Origin: an uncultured Eubacteriales bacterium
GTDB lineage: Bacteria; Bacillota; Clostridia; Oscillospirales; CAG-382
Assembly: GCA_934444645.1 (NCBI GenBank)
Contig: CAKSCV010000007.1
Coordinates: 1 to 64,000 of the forward strand
DNA length: 64,000 nucleotides
Direction: 5' to 3'
The translations under genes and the position numbers were made by a program. The notes under the pieces were generated by a model, which worked only from the letters and a program-made list of their open reading frames with translations, did no database searches and had not been told where the DNA came from. Shown here piece by piece: positions 7,601-16,318 of the stretch (position 1 is the stretch's first letter; every line of letters begins with the position of its first letter).

Positions 7601-8695
7601 ATGAAATTAGGTATCGTCGGTCTTCCGAATGTCGGAAAGAGCACGTTATTCAATGCAATCACCAATGCCGGTGCGGAATCAGCCAACTATCCGTTCTGTA
7701 CCATTGACCCGAACGTCGGCATCGCACCCGTTCCGGACAAGCGTCTTGACGTGCTTGCCGAAATGTACCATCCGAAAAAATACACACCGGCCGTCATCGA
7801 ATTTGTCGATATCGCCGGTCTTGTCAAGGGCGCGTCCAAGGGCGAGGGACTCGGCAACAAGTTTCTGTCCCATATCCGTGAGGTGGATGCGGTCGTACAC
7901 GTGGTTCGCTGCTTTGATGACGATGATATCATCCATGTCAACGGCGTTGTCAATCCGGCAGACGACGTGGCTACCATCAATTTGGAGCTGATCTATTCGG
8001 ATATCGAAATCGTGGAACGCCGCATCGAACGTGCCAAAAAAATCTTAAAGGGCGATAAATCCGTGCAAAAGGAGATCGACCTTTTGGAAAAGGTGCTTGC
8101 GGTTCTCAACGACGGCAAAAAGGCAAACACCCTCGATTATACGCCCGAGGAACGCGAAATCCTGCGCGATGTGCCGCTTCTTTCCGCAAAGCCGGTCATT
8201 TACGTTGCCAATGTCAACGAAGATTCGGTCGGCAGCGACCTTTCCGGCAACCAATATTATATGGCGCTCAAAGCCATTGCCGATGAGGAAAAATCGGGCA
8301 TTATCCATATCTGTGCCGGTTTGGAGGCTGAGATCAGCGAGTTAGAGGGCGAAGAAAAAAAAGCGTTTTTGGCTGAGCTCGGTATTGAGCAGAGCGGTCT
8401 TGACAATCTTGTTTCGGCGTGCTATGACCTTCTCGGCCTTATCAGCTTCTTGACGGCAGGTCCCGAAGAAGTGCGCGCTTGGACCATCACGCGCGGCACC
8501 AAAGCACCGCAGGCGGCAGGAAAAATCCACACCGATTTCGAACGCGGCTTTATCCGTGCCGAGGTCATTTCGTTTGACGATCTGGTTGCATGCGGCTCGA
8601 CGGCGGTTGCCAAAGAAAAAGGCCTTATGCGTTCCGAAGGCAAGGAATATGTCATGCAGGACGGCGACGTGGTTCTGTTCCGCTTTAATGTTTGA
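7601..8695 (+). CDS. ychF: Ribosome-binding ATPase YchF (Obg family)
   Basis: 364 residues, the normal full length. P-loop GLPNVGKST at 7-15; the switch II region with Asp70 in 'DIAGLVKGASKGEGLGN'; the position equivalent to the NKxD specificity motif reads NVNE (about 203-206), the change that makes this family bind ATP in place of GTP. A coiled-coil insertion lies at about 130-190 and a C-terminal TGS domain at about 280-363, ending in the conserved 'VMQDGDVVLFRFNV'. It acts on ribosomes and in stress responses. AAGGAG lies 11 nt before the ATG. It is transcribed alone from its own promoter with a long leader. Confidence 0.97.
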   Translation: MKLGIVGLPNVGKSTLFNAITNAGAESANYPFCTIDPNVGIAPVPDKRLDVLAEMYHPKKYTPAVIEFVDIAGLVKGASKGEGLGNKFLSHIREVDAVVHVVRCFDDDDIIHVNGVVNPADDVATINLELIYSDIEIVERRIERAKKILKGDKSVQKEIDLLEKVLAVLNDGKKANTLDYTPEEREILRDVPLLSAKPVIYVANVNEDSVGSDLSGNQYYMALKAIADEEKSGIIHICAGLEAEISELEGEEKKAFLAELGIEQSGLDNLVSACYDLLGLISFLTAGPEEVRAWTITRGTKAPQAAGKIHTDFERGFIRAEVISFDDLVACGSTAVAKEKGLMRSEGKEYVMQDGDVVLFRFNV

Positions 8696-8770
8696 GAAAC
8701 ACGGTATTGCTGTTTTACACAAAAAAACGGCGTGTCAACTGTGCAACAGTAACAATCTTTGAAATTGCTG

Positions 8771-8799
8771 TTGAAATTGCGCGGTAAGTGTGCTATACT
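8771..8799 (+). promoter_or_regulatory. SigA-type promoter of the LRR lipoprotein gene
   Basis: TTGAAA (8771-8776), a 17-bp spacer and TATACT (8794-8799). Confidence 0.75.
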
Positions 8800-8846
8800 T
8801 ATCCATACGATATTATGCGAGAATTTGCTCAAAGGAGAAAACCCTT

Positions 8847-9821
8847 ATGAAAAAGCTTACATTCGGCATTCTTTGCCTTGGTGTGTGCGTGTGCTTAGCG
8901 CTGTCCTCCTGCTCAAAGCCCGAGGAAGAAAACACCGATAACCCGACCGGCGGCGAACAAAATTCCGATCTTGCCGGAATCGTTTTGCCGAAGGATGAGG
9001 ACGAAGAAGTCGTTGTATACGAATACGATTGGTCCTCGGACGGTGCAACGCTCATCGCCTATAACGGCGATTTTGAAGAGGTTAACCTCGAGGAAACGGT
9101 CATCCGCATGAAGAAGGAAAAGCAAAAGAAGACCGTTACCGAAGAAGTGACCGATAAAGACGGCAATGTGACGACCGTCGAAAAGGAAGTCGAAGAAACC
9201 GTCGAGGTTCCGGTGGAATATACGCTCATCGGCATTGATGCCGGCGTCTTTATGAACAATGAGACCGTCAAAAAAATCACCATTCCGAATACGGTGACCA
9301 CCATCGGCGAAGCGTGCTTCCAAGGCTGCACGGCTCTTGAAGAAGTGAAGCTGCCGGAGGGACTTACCGAGATCGGCCCGCGTACATTCTATGGCTGCGA
9401 CGCATTAGTCAGCTTAAACATTCCGGATACGGTGACCACCATCGGTCAGTTTGCTTTCGGCGAATATTTCAAGCAGACGGAATGGTATAAGAACCTCCAG
9501 GGCACGTCGGTCATCGTCGGCGACGGCATTCTGCTCAAATACAACGGCGGCGCAAACGTTTCTTACGGTGATGAAGTCAAGAAGATTGCCTACTACGCCT
9601 TTACCGATTCTGCGGCACAGACCGTCCGTCTTTCGGACGCGACCGAGGAAATCGATGCGCTTGCATTCTATCGCTCGGGCGCAACGGTGGAGGTTCCCGA
9701 AGGCTCGGCACTCTACAATACGCTCCGCTTGAACAACATCAAAGTTTCTACTTATGGCGGCGGCGCGGCTCATACGGAAGCAACCGATACGGGCGCGGAA
9801 GACGTCGCAGCGGAGAAATAA
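8847..9821 (+). CDS. BspA-type leucine-rich repeat lipoprotein
   Basis: 324 residues. Lipoprotein signal with lipobox LSSC and Cys22. Residues about 25-60 are acidic; about 85-125 form a Lys/Glu/Val-rich charged segment. From about 140 on there are LRR_5 (BspA-type) repeats, seen as 'VKKITIPNTVTTIGEACFQGC', 'LEEVKLPEGLTEIG', 'LVSLNIPDTVTTIGQFAF' and degenerate copies up to about 300. Such surface proteins bind host or bacterial ligands or serve as solenoid scaffolds. The ATG at 8847 has AAAGGAG 9 nt upstream; the frame opens earlier but has no other good start. Monocistronic with a terminator at 9859. Confidence 0.85.
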   Translation: MKKLTFGILCLGVCVCLALSSCSKPEEENTDNPTGGEQNSDLAGIVLPKDEDEEVVVYEYDWSSDGATLIAYNGDFEEVNLEETVIRMKKEKQKKTVTEEVTDKDGNVTTVEKEVEETVEVPVEYTLIGIDAGVFMNNETVKKITIPNTVTTIGEACFQGCTALEEVKLPEGLTEIGPRTFYGCDALVSLNIPDTVTTIGQFAFGEYFKQTEWYKNLQGTSVIVGDGILLKYNGGANVSYGDEVKKIAYYAFTDSAAQTVRLSDATEEIDALAFYRSGATVEVPEGSALYNTLRLNNIKVSTYGGGAAHTEATDTGAEDVAAEK

Positions 9822-9858
9822 AGACCGGACACAAAAGCGGGTATATAGAAAAGCCAAA

Positions 9859-9893
9859 AGGCAACGCGGAAAAAGCGTTGCCTTATCTTTTTT
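9859..9893 (+). terminator. Intrinsic terminator after the LRR lipoprotein gene
   Basis: 10-bp stem AAGGCAACGC (9859-9868) with GCGTTGCCTT (9875-9884), then a T-rich tail to 9893. Confidence 0.9.
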
Positions 9894-9897
9894 GTGC

Positions 9898-9935
9898 ATA
9901 AAACCGTCGCAGGATGAACTCATCCTGCGGCGGTT
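9898..9935 (-). terminator. Terminator of the ABC exporter-SUKH unit
   Basis: 15-bp nearly perfect stem (9902-9917 with 9921-9935), read on the minus strand into TTTTATG. It lies 3 bp beyond the stop codon of the SUKH gene and back-to-back with the plus-strand terminator. Confidence 0.75.
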
Positions 9936-9937
9936 AT

Positions 9938-10375
9938 TTACACCTCATTGTTATAATACTTCCGAATCAGCTCGGCAATGCTTTCCGCAACCTTTTTATA
10001 CCGGAAATCCTCATGCTCCCACAGATAAATGCCGTCCTTCACCGAACCATCGTCGGCGAAAAGATACCCGTAATAATCGCCGCAGCCGTTGGCGGCAAAG
10101 AGTAAAAGGTGCTTTAGCGGCTCCCAAAGTGCTTTTTCGTCGTCATCGGCGTTTTCGAAGCATTGTCGGTTCAGACGCGCGTTTTCCGCAATTTCATCGG
10201 CTGACAGCAGAAGCCATCGGTCGCCGTTGGTTTCGCGAAGCAGCGTTTTCAATTCCTCCGGAAACGGCAGGCCGACGGCTTTTTCGGTTTCCCGTATGGT
10301 TTCCTCCGAACACGGCTCCTGCAGCACGGCATAGGTATATTCCTTCAAATACGGCGTTAACAGCTCCCGGTACAT
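9938..10375 (-). CDS. SUKH (SMI1/KNR4) domain protein
   Basis: 145 residues. The pattern 'IRETEKAVGLPFPEELKTLLRETNGD' at about 27-52, followed by 'LLSADEIAE' and the late 'YYGYLFADDGSVKDGIYLWEHE' segment, is typical of the SMI1/KNR4 (SUKH) superfamily. In bacteria this domain is mostly an immunity protein against contact-dependent or polymorphic toxins; some members are regulatory. The start codon lies 8 bp after the exporter stop codon and its AGGAGG site overlaps that stop, so the two genes are translationally linked. No toxin gene is adjacent; it may be an orphan immunity gene. Confidence 0.8.
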   Translation of the reverse strand: MYRELLTPYLKEYTYAVLQEPCSEETIRETEKAVGLPFPEELKTLLRETNGDRWLLLSADEIAENARLNRQCFENADDDEKALWEPLKHLLLFAANGCGDYYGYLFADDGSVKDGIYLWEHEDFRYKKVAESIAELIRKYYNNEV

Positions 10376-10383
10376 GGTTCCTC

Positions 10384-12270
10384 CTATACGGCCTGTAAGG
10401 TTCTCAACTTGTAAAATTCGCCTTTCTTTTCCATCAGCTCGTCAAATGTGCCCATTTCGACGCATTTTCCCTCTTTGATGACGGCGATCTTGTCGGCATT
10501 TTTTATCGTAGACAGCCGGTGCGCCACGATAAAGGTGGTGTGTCCGGCACTGAGGTTGTTGATGGCGTCCTGGATCTGGCGTTCCGAAACGCTGTCAAGT
10601 GCGCTGGTGGCTTCGTCGAGAATGATGACCTCGGGATTGCGGATGATGGCGCGTGCAATTGAAAGCCGCTGGCGTTGGCCGCCCGAAAGGTTGGCTCCGT
10701 GTTCCTCAAGCGGCGTGTCCACGCCCTGCGGCAGGGAATGGATGAACTCGGTAAGGCGTGCCGCTTCCAATGCCGCATACAGCTTTTCATCGGTAATGTT
10801 TTTTAAGCCATACGTGATGTTTTCCCGGATCGTGCCGGTAAATAACACGCTGTTCTGCGGCACGATGGAGATATGCCGGCGGTAGGCGTGCAGATCGATA
10901 TCCGTGATATCGTGCCCATCCACCGTAAGCGTGCCGGATTTCGGCAGATTAAAGCCGATGATGAGATTGAGCAGCGTTGTTTTTCCCGAACCGGATTCGC
11001 CGACAAAGGCAACTGTTTCACCGGCGTTGACCTTGAGGTTCATACCGCGTAGCAGCGGTTGGTCGTCCTCATACGAGAAGTATACGTCCTTGAATTCGTA
11101 ATCGCCCTTTAAGTCGGTCAGCTTGATTTTGCCGTTGTTGTCCTCGATATCCATGGAGGAAAGGATCTCGCCGACCGAGGAAATCGATTCGAAGCCCTTG
11201 GTCAAAATCGGCAGCAGCCCGATGATGGACGAGACCTGCCCGGTAAGCATGGTGAAATATTGTTGATATAATGAAATATCGCCGACTAAGATCTTGCCGT
11301 TATACACCATGAACGCCGAGAATAACAGGCACAAAAACTGGAATAACTGGAACATGACCCAGGAGATCGAGCCGAACAACGCCGTCACCATATCGAGCTT
11401 GAAGCCGGTGTTGGCAAGCGTGTTGAGAATGGAGGTCATTTTGTTGACCTCTTTGTTTTCCAATGCATGGGCACGCGTGATGGGCGTCATTTCGACCATG
11501 TCCATTAGGTTTGCCGAGGTGTTTTCCATGTTTTTGCGGAACGAGCGGTTGGAGGAACCGATGGGTCTGCGGAACGCCCGGACGGTTGCCACGGCGCAGG
11601 GAATGCACAAAAGGAAGAATGCAAACACCGTGAGGTTGGAGGCAAGCACCACACAAAGCGCGGTGATCATGTTGATGATAATGCCGGGAATGGTGGTAAA
11701 CAGGTGGGTAGACAGTTCATGAATGGTTTCCACGTCGCGCATGAGCTTGGATTGGATGCGGCCGGACTGCATTTCCTTGTGGAAGGTGATAGACAGCTGT
11801 TGGAGCTTACGCACCATGGCACCGCGAAGGCCGGCTTCCACCTTGCGCGAAACAATGCTGTGATATTTGATATGCAGCATGTGCGTCGGAATATTGAGGA
11901 AAAACAGCGTCGTCATGACGATGATGTACACGATGAGCCGGTGCGAAAAATCCGGCGTTGGGTGCGTAACAAGGTTGATGATCTTTGCCGTGACAATCGG
12001 CAGCGCGATGACCGGCAGGGTCTTGATGAAGTAGAAAAACAACGAAATGAGAATTTCCGGCGTGTACTTTTTGTACATCTTAAAAAGGATCTTAAACGGT
12101 TTGTCACCCGACCGGATATAGGTGTCAATAAGCTCCTTTTCGAGAGCTTTGACTTCTTTGTCGGTAAAGACCTCGTCTTTTCCTTGGCTTTTGCGTGCGT
12201 TTTCCTTGGCTTCGGCCGGAGCCGGTGCGCCTTTGAAGCTTTTTTCGCTGCTGTCCCGCTGTTTTTTCAT
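10384..12270 (-). CDS. ABC exporter, fused permease and ATPase
   Basis: 628 residues. A charged N-terminal extension (1-60) precedes six transmembrane segments (about 75-370) of the type 1 exporter fold. The C-terminal ATPase has Walker A GESGSGKTT (about 424-432), signature LSGGQRQRLS (about 528) and Walker B ILDEATSALD (about 551), then an H-loop in 'IVAHRLST'. It exports an unknown lipid, peptide or drug, as a homodimer or with a partner. I place the start at the ATG at 12270, which has GGAGGAA 7 nt upstream; an in-frame ATG at 12330 would lie almost at the transcription start of the promoter at 12332-12360. The SUKH gene follows in the same unit. Confidence 0.9.
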   Translation of the reverse strand: MKKQRDSSEKSFKGAPAPAEAKENARKSQGKDEVFTDKEVKALEKELIDTYIRSGDKPFKILFKMYKKYTPEILISLFFYFIKTLPVIALPIVTAKIINLVTHPTPDFSHRLIVYIIVMTTLFFLNIPTHMLHIKYHSIVSRKVEAGLRGAMVRKLQQLSITFHKEMQSGRIQSKLMRDVETIHELSTHLFTTIPGIIINMITALCVVLASNLTVFAFFLLCIPCAVATVRAFRRPIGSSNRSFRKNMENTSANLMDMVEMTPITRAHALENKEVNKMTSILNTLANTGFKLDMVTALFGSISWVMFQLFQFLCLLFSAFMVYNGKILVGDISLYQQYFTMLTGQVSSIIGLLPILTKGFESISSVGEILSSMDIEDNNGKIKLTDLKGDYEFKDVYFSYEDDQPLLRGMNLKVNAGETVAFVGESGSGKTTLLNLIIGFNLPKSGTLTVDGHDITDIDLHAYRRHISIVPQNSVLFTGTIRENITYGLKNITDEKLYAALEAARLTEFIHSLPQGVDTPLEEHGANLSGGQRQRLSIARAIIRNPEVIILDEATSALDSVSERQIQDAINNLSAGHTTFIVAHRLSTIKNADKIAVIKEGKCVEMGTFDELMEKKGEFYKLRTLQAV

Positions 12271-12331
12271 GGCGAGTTCCTCCGTGGAGCGTGTTTTTTG
12301 TGACACGGTCTTCCCGTTTTTGTTCGCCATT

Positions 12332-12360
12332 ACCTTACCAAAATAAAACGTATTTGTCAA
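12332..12360 (-). promoter_or_regulatory. Probable promoter of the ABC exporter gene
   Basis: Minus strand TTGACA (12355-12360), a 17-bp spacer and a weak TAAGGT (12332-12337). This argues for the downstream start codon at 12270. Confidence 0.5.
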
Positions 12361-12396
12361 GGGGTAAATGCAAATTAAAAAAAGTTTTTTCGACAC

Positions 12397-12434
12397 AAAA
12401 AATTCCTGCCGCATTTTGCATGTCACGGCAGGAA
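12397..12434 (-). terminator. Terminator of the SGNH-glycosidase operon
   Basis: Minus strand stem TTCCTGCCG with CGGCAGGAA (12426-12434 and 12403-12411), followed by a run of T. It lies 17 bp past the SGNH gene stop codon. Confidence 0.85.
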
Positions 12435-12451
12435 AAACAGAACCCGAAACG

Positions 12452-13102
12452 TTATTGCAGGGTCTTTTGATTAACGGCTGAAACCGGTGCTTTTTCGGGA
12501 ATCGCGCTGTCATCCGAATTCGGGCGAAGCTCCTTTCCGACGCGCCGTATGCACTTGGCGGCGGCTTTGGCAAGCGCGTTCACGCCAGCCTTGCTCGGAT
12601 GAATGTAATCGCCGCTGATAAAGCCCTCTTTGTTGGCGTTTATGACGGCATATAAATCGTCTATAACAATATCTTCGCCGGAAAACGCTTCCAAAACGGC
12701 TTGGTTATAGGCTTTGATGATCTCGTTTTGTTGGGAGGCAAAGCGCGGATTGCTTTCGAAACGCTTGTTTTCGTCGGTCGGCGTGGTGGTAGCGAAAATG
12801 ATTTTTGCGCCGGTAGCCTGCAAGGTCTTCAAAATGCGCTTCATGTAGAACACATAATGGTCAAGCGGCGTGAAGCTTTCGTTTTCGCCGAATAAGATGC
12901 CGGTGTCCCACAGACCGGCGTTGAAATGGATGATATCGGGCTTTGGAAAATCGTCAAACCAAAACCGAAGGCTGTTTGCCGCATAGGCGGCAAACCGGCA
13001 GTTTTCCGCCGGCGAATAGACCTGATAGGCGTCGCCCAACTCTTTTTTTAAGGCTTCCTCGTAGAACAGACGAATCGAATCGCCGATAAGAAGTACTTTC
13101 AT
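12452..13102 (-). CDS. SGNH/GDSL-family esterase
   Basis: 216 residues. The catalytic Ser is in GDS at 7-9 (block I); 'HFNAGLWD' (about 59-66) carries the block III Asn; 'GDYIHPS' (164-170) provides the Asp165-His168 pair. The fold is that of small SGNH hydrolases that remove acetyl or other ester groups from carbohydrates. There is no signal peptide, so it acts in the cytoplasm. It starts 15 bp after the glycosidase stop codon in the same operon, which suggests the pair deacylates and hydrolyses an imported oligosaccharide (inference). The last 30 residues look disordered. Confidence 0.85.
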   Translation of the reverse strand: MKVLLIGDSIRLFYEEALKKELGDAYQVYSPAENCRFAAYAANSLRFWFDDFPKPDIIHFNAGLWDTGILFGENESFTPLDHYVFYMKRILKTLQATGAKIIFATTTPTDENKRFESNPRFASQQNEIIKAYNQAVLEAFSGEDIVIDDLYAVINANKEGFISGDYIHPSKAGVNALAKAAAKCIRRVGKELRPNSDDSAIPEKAPVSAVNQKTLQ

Positions 13103-13117
13103 AAACTATCCTCTTTT

Positions 13118-14749
13118 CTATATATTTCCGCTCTTGTCCACCGACAATACCTTGCAGTACAAGCCTTCCTTTTCGGCTTCAAGCGGCAGACGGCAGGCGA
13201 CGGTGGAGGCGATCTGATTTTCGCGCGACGGAACAAAATCCGCCTTTTTGTCTGCAAATATGCGGTAATAGCAGTGATTCGGGTCGGATACCGGTTCCCA
13301 GGTGAGCGTATGCGCCGAAACGGCTAGTCCGGCGGCACTTACCGTGTGCGTCTTTTCGAGATAATCGGTGGTGAAAAAGGTCACGCTTTCGGGTTTTAAT
13401 TCATAAACGGCCGCGTTCGACTCTACAACTGCGGCAAAATCCGGCAGATCACAGAAGCGGTTGAACGGCACGTTTTTGGGGTCATATTCATACACGCGTA
13501 TCGGCTTTGCGCCAAAAAGTGTGCTTTCCAATCTTACGGTGACCGGCTCCTTCCGGCGGTTGACAATGCCGACCGAAAGGGAACCGTCGCGGTTCAAGAG
13601 ACCGCAGGTGCGAAGAAGCGCGTCGCATGACGTGACGTCAAGCACATACGAATTCCGCTTGAAGAGCTTTATCATGGGTGCAACGCCGTAGTAATGGGCG
13701 CGTGCGCCGTAGTCCTTGGCGAAATCGTCCCATTTGGTGAAGCCGAATTTGTTGTATTTGGTGTCGGTCGTACAGCTGAAAAAGCGTTCGGCTTCCGACC
13801 ATTTCTCGGCATAGCTGCCGTGCTTGTTCGAATAGGCACAGGAAAACGGGGCAGGGTGGTCGCAAAAAGACCAATAGCACAGTGCGAAAATGCCGGCATT
13901 GATGGCGGCAAACGCCATTTCGCAGAGCATTAACGCAGAAAAAGCGCATTCCTCCGGATTCTCAAAATATCGGTTGGTATCGATGACCGCACCTTCGTTA
14001 AAGCTTAGCTGACCGGCGTTTTTCTGAATGCCGACCTCGCCTAAAATGACGCGTTTGCCGAAATTCCGGATGGCTTTGCCGACTATTTTTTCGCACTGCT
14101 CCTTAAAAAAACCGTAAAACGACAGGTCGCGGATATCGTGCGCGCGCTCATAGATGTGAACGCAATAATCCTCCGAAATATCCGCCATGTTTTCGATGGC
14201 CCAATCGACGGTTGACCAGTTTTCGTATTCCGACGCGTCGGTGGCAAGAAGTCCGATCGGAAGACCGCGCCTTTGGAAGGCGTCGTATAAATAGGTGTGG
14301 TATTTTTTGAAGGTCTCAAGGTCGTCCATCAGCACGCCCCACATGACGCGCGACATTTCGTTGGAAAAACAGTAGTAGCGCAGGTGCCGGACATCTTTTT
14401 CAAAATAGAGATAGGCTAACCGGTCGGCAACGTCTTCAGCATAGTTTCTCATTTCGTCATCCGAAAAATGCAGCTTCCCGGCGGCGGGCGTGAGATACAG
14501 GGGCGTATCCGTCCACTTCTGCATTTGCGTATAATATTCGGCAAATTCGTCCATGGCTTCTTTCGTCCAATCCGAAAAGCCACCAAAGGTACGCATAAAG
14601 CCGGGCGATATCTCACGGTAATTTTTGCAGATGATTTGGTTGAAATGCTCTTTGTCCATGACGTGATACATGGTTGCGTCGTTGTTATGAAAGCCAAGTC
14701 CGCCGAAAAAGGCGGCATAGGGATTACGGCTTATGCGGATATCGGTCAT
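13118..14749 (-). CDS. Putative clan GH-A glycoside hydrolase, cytoplasmic
   Basis: 543 residues. The N-terminal two thirds look like a TIM-barrel glycosidase: 'FSNEMSRV' offers an Asn130-Glu131 acid/base pair after a strand, and 'VILGEVGIQ' offers Glu238 as nucleophile after another, the usual clan GH-A arrangement. 'FALCYWSFCDHPAPF' (about 295-310) fits the conserved Trp at the barrel end. A beta-sandwich-like C-terminal part with 'VGIVNRRKEPVTVRLE' follows. I cannot name the family. No signal peptide, so it would act on an imported sugar. It is first in the operon with the SGNH esterase, divergent from the AraC gene. The ATG has a GAAGGAG site. Confidence 0.65.
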   Translation of the reverse strand: MTDIRISRNPYAAFFGGLGFHNNDATMYHVMDKEHFNQIICKNYREISPGFMRTFGGFSDWTKEAMDEFAEYYTQMQKWTDTPLYLTPAAGKLHFSDDEMRNYAEDVADRLAYLYFEKDVRHLRYYCFSNEMSRVMWGVLMDDLETFKKYHTYLYDAFQRRGLPIGLLATDASEYENWSTVDWAIENMADISEDYCVHIYERAHDIRDLSFYGFFKEQCEKIVGKAIRNFGKRVILGEVGIQKNAGQLSFNEGAVIDTNRYFENPEECAFSALMLCEMAFAAINAGIFALCYWSFCDHPAPFSCAYSNKHGSYAEKWSEAERFFSCTTDTKYNKFGFTKWDDFAKDYGARAHYYGVAPMIKLFKRNSYVLDVTSCDALLRTCGLLNRDGSLSVGIVNRRKEPVTVRLESTLFGAKPIRVYEYDPKNVPFNRFCDLPDFAAVVESNAAVYELKPESVTFFTTDYLEKTHTVSAAGLAVSAHTLTWEPVSDPNHCYYRIFADKKADFVPSRENQIASTVACRLPLEAEKEGLYCKVLSVDKSGNI

Positions 14750-14782
14750 GCGGCAAGCTCCTTCAAGTGTGATTTTTATTTC

Positions 14783-14788
14783 ATTATA
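14783..14788 (-). promoter_or_regulatory. Extended -10 of the glycosidase operon promoter
   Basis: Minus strand TGATATAAT at 14783-14791 gives an extended -10 (TGN then TATAAT at 14783-14788). The -35 region is weak (TTTTAT), as expected for a promoter that needs an activator. The divergent AraC promoter lies 65 bp away. Confidence 0.55.
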
Positions 14789-14852
14789 TCACACAAAGTC
14801 TCTGCATAAAAGGCATTATTTGTGCTAAAAATTGCACGATTCCGGTTTTATC

Positions 14853-14881
14853 TTGACATTTGCTCTCGCTTCGTCTATACT
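14853..14881 (+). promoter_or_regulatory. SigA-type promoter of the araC-like gene
   Basis: TTGACA (14853-14858), a 17-bp spacer and TATACT (14876-14881). The leader to the ATG at 14900 is only about 12 nt. Confidence 0.8.
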
Positions 14882-14899
14882 CATAGCGGAGGGAAGAAA

Positions 14900-15709
14900 A
14901 TGGAGTTTTGCATTTTGGAGTGCCGCCGGTTTGTTGCGCCGGATCCGGGCGGTGCGGTCAAGCGCATTGTGCGCAACCATGAGTTTGATTTTTACAAAGA
15001 CGGTGCGCGCACGGTGACCTTTGACGGCCGTGTGTATCCGGTTTCGGCAGGCAGTCTGTGCGTAAGGCGGCCGGGGCAGGTCTGTTCGGGCGTCGGCGAT
15101 TACGACTGCTACCAGCTGACCGTGGATTTTTCCGGAAAAACGCCGCCGGAAAACTATCTCCGGCAAAAGTCGCTCGAAATCGAGGTTTGCAGAGAAAACC
15201 CGCTTGTTGACGGGTTGCCGGAGGTCTTTACGCCGCTGCACCGCAAGGAGATATCGGATCTGTTTGAAGCACTGTGTAAAGAGCCGGAGCGAGCTTCAGC
15301 GTCGGCGAAGCTTTTGGCAAGCGAACTGCTTTTTTTGATGAACGCTGACTGCTGCCATGAAAAGTATGTTCGGACACAGCCGGCCGATCCGGACGTTTTG
15401 CGTGCCGCCGCCTATATGCGGCAAAACCTAAAGGAGGCCATCACGCTTGATACGCTTTCGGCTTTGGTGCATTCCGAATCGTCCTATTTTGCGAAGCGTT
15501 TTAAGAAGGTTTACGCTAAAAGTCCGATTGAATATCTGATTGAAGAACGGCTTGCGCAGGCGGCACTGTTGCTTGTCAACACCGGACTTACGGTGGAACA
15601 GATAGCCGCCGAATGCGGTTATCGTTCGACCTCGTTTTTTATCCGACAGTTCAAGAGTCACTATGCCGTGCCGCCCGGAAAATACCGGAACGAACGGAGA
15701 TTACGATAA
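14900..15709 (+). CDS. AraC-family transcriptional regulator
   Basis: 269 residues. The N-terminal half is a cupin-like ligand domain: 'GAVKRIVRNHEFDFYKDGARTVTFDGRVYPVSAGSLCVRRPGQ' has the sugar-sensor pattern. The C-terminal 100 residues hold two helix-turn-helix motifs ('ITLDTLSALVHSESSYFAKRFKK' and 'LTVEQIAAECGYRSTSFFIRQFKSHY') ending in the AraC signature 'PPGKYR'. It is divergent from the glycosidase-esterase operon, so it most likely activates that operon in response to its sugar. The ATG at 14900 has GGAGGGAAG 5 nt upstream; the longer upstream frame crosses the promoter and is rejected. Confidence 0.92.
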   Translation: MEFCILECRRFVAPDPGGAVKRIVRNHEFDFYKDGARTVTFDGRVYPVSAGSLCVRRPGQVCSGVGDYDCYQLTVDFSGKTPPENYLRQKSLEIEVCRENPLVDGLPEVFTPLHRKEISDLFEALCKEPERASASAKLLASELLFLMNADCCHEKYVRTQPADPDVLRAAAYMRQNLKEAITLDTLSALVHSESSYFAKRFKKVYAKSPIEYLIEERLAQAALLLVNTGLTVEQIAAECGYRSTSFFIRQFKSHYAVPPGKYRNERRLR

Positions 15710-15711
15710 AG

Positions 15712-15747
15712 AAACGCCCGAAGCGATTGAAAAACTTCGGGCGTTTT
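15712..15747. terminator. Bidirectional terminator between araC-like and membrane-protein genes
   Basis: 12-bp perfect stem AAACGCCCGAAG (15712-15723) with CTTCGGGCGTTT (15735-15746). T-rich ends on both sides serve the two convergent genes. Confidence 0.85.
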
Positions 15748-15748
15748 G

Positions 15749-16291
15749 CTATGCGTTTGTTTCGGAAATCTGCGGTGTCGGCTCGGAAAAACCGGCCGTG
15801 GAAGCGTTTTCAAATGTCACCTTTTCGCGCAGGGCAAACAGGATGATCGGCCGGGCAAGGCCAAGCGTTAAGGCACTTGCAATGGTGAAAACATCGCTGT
15901 ATTTTTTTGACGCGCTTTTATAAACGACCGCCGCCATGAGAAGGTCAAATACAAAGCCTGCGACAAGACTTGCCACGAAGAGTGCGAAGCGAATATACGT
16001 GAGATACCGGTTTTCAAAGCGGCAGAACAGGCAGGCAAAGGCGAGGAAGTTGCATACCGCCGAAAGAATGCCGAGCGTGTTCTTTCCCGTGACTTTGCCG
16101 AACAGAACCTTATGGAAGAACGGGATCCAGGCCGTAAAGGCGTGGCGAAGCCCCTTCTTTTTTGCCATGCCGAAAAACGCAAGACTGTCAAAAATATAGG
16201 TGAGCACCATGCAGATGAAAATGCCGATAAGGATCGCCAAGAAGGTTAAATAGAAAACGCCTAAGACAAGAGCAATGCTGAAGCCTGCCAT
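15749..16291 (-). CDS. Small polytopic membrane protein, unknown function
   Basis: 180 residues with four or five hydrophobic segments (about 5-35, 65-90, 95-125, 135-155). The 'MAKKKGLRHAFTAWIPFFHKVLFGKV' motif (about 42-67) is a pattern common in small uncharacterised Firmicutes membrane proteins: a cytoplasmic basic turn followed by 'AWIPF'. The C-terminal tail is polar. The ATG has a GGGAGGAA site and lies 27 bp after prfB, so it is the last gene of that unit. No function can be assigned. Confidence 0.65.
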   Translation of the reverse strand: MAGFSIALVLGVFYLTFLAILIGIFICMVLTYIFDSLAFFGMAKKKGLRHAFTAWIPFFHKVLFGKVTGKNTLGILSAVCNFLAFACLFCRFENRYLTYIRFALFVASLVAGFVFDLLMAAVVYKSASKKYSDVFTIASALTLGLARPIILFALREKVTFENASTAGFSEPTPQISETNA

Positions 16292-16318
16292 CGTATGTTC
16301 CTCCCTTTCGGTGGTTAT

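Noticed and set aside
14821..14838. Operator-like GTGC...GCAC between the AraC and glycosidase promoters
   Set aside because: Only four paired bases and not symmetrical beyond that; AraC proteins usually bind direct repeats.
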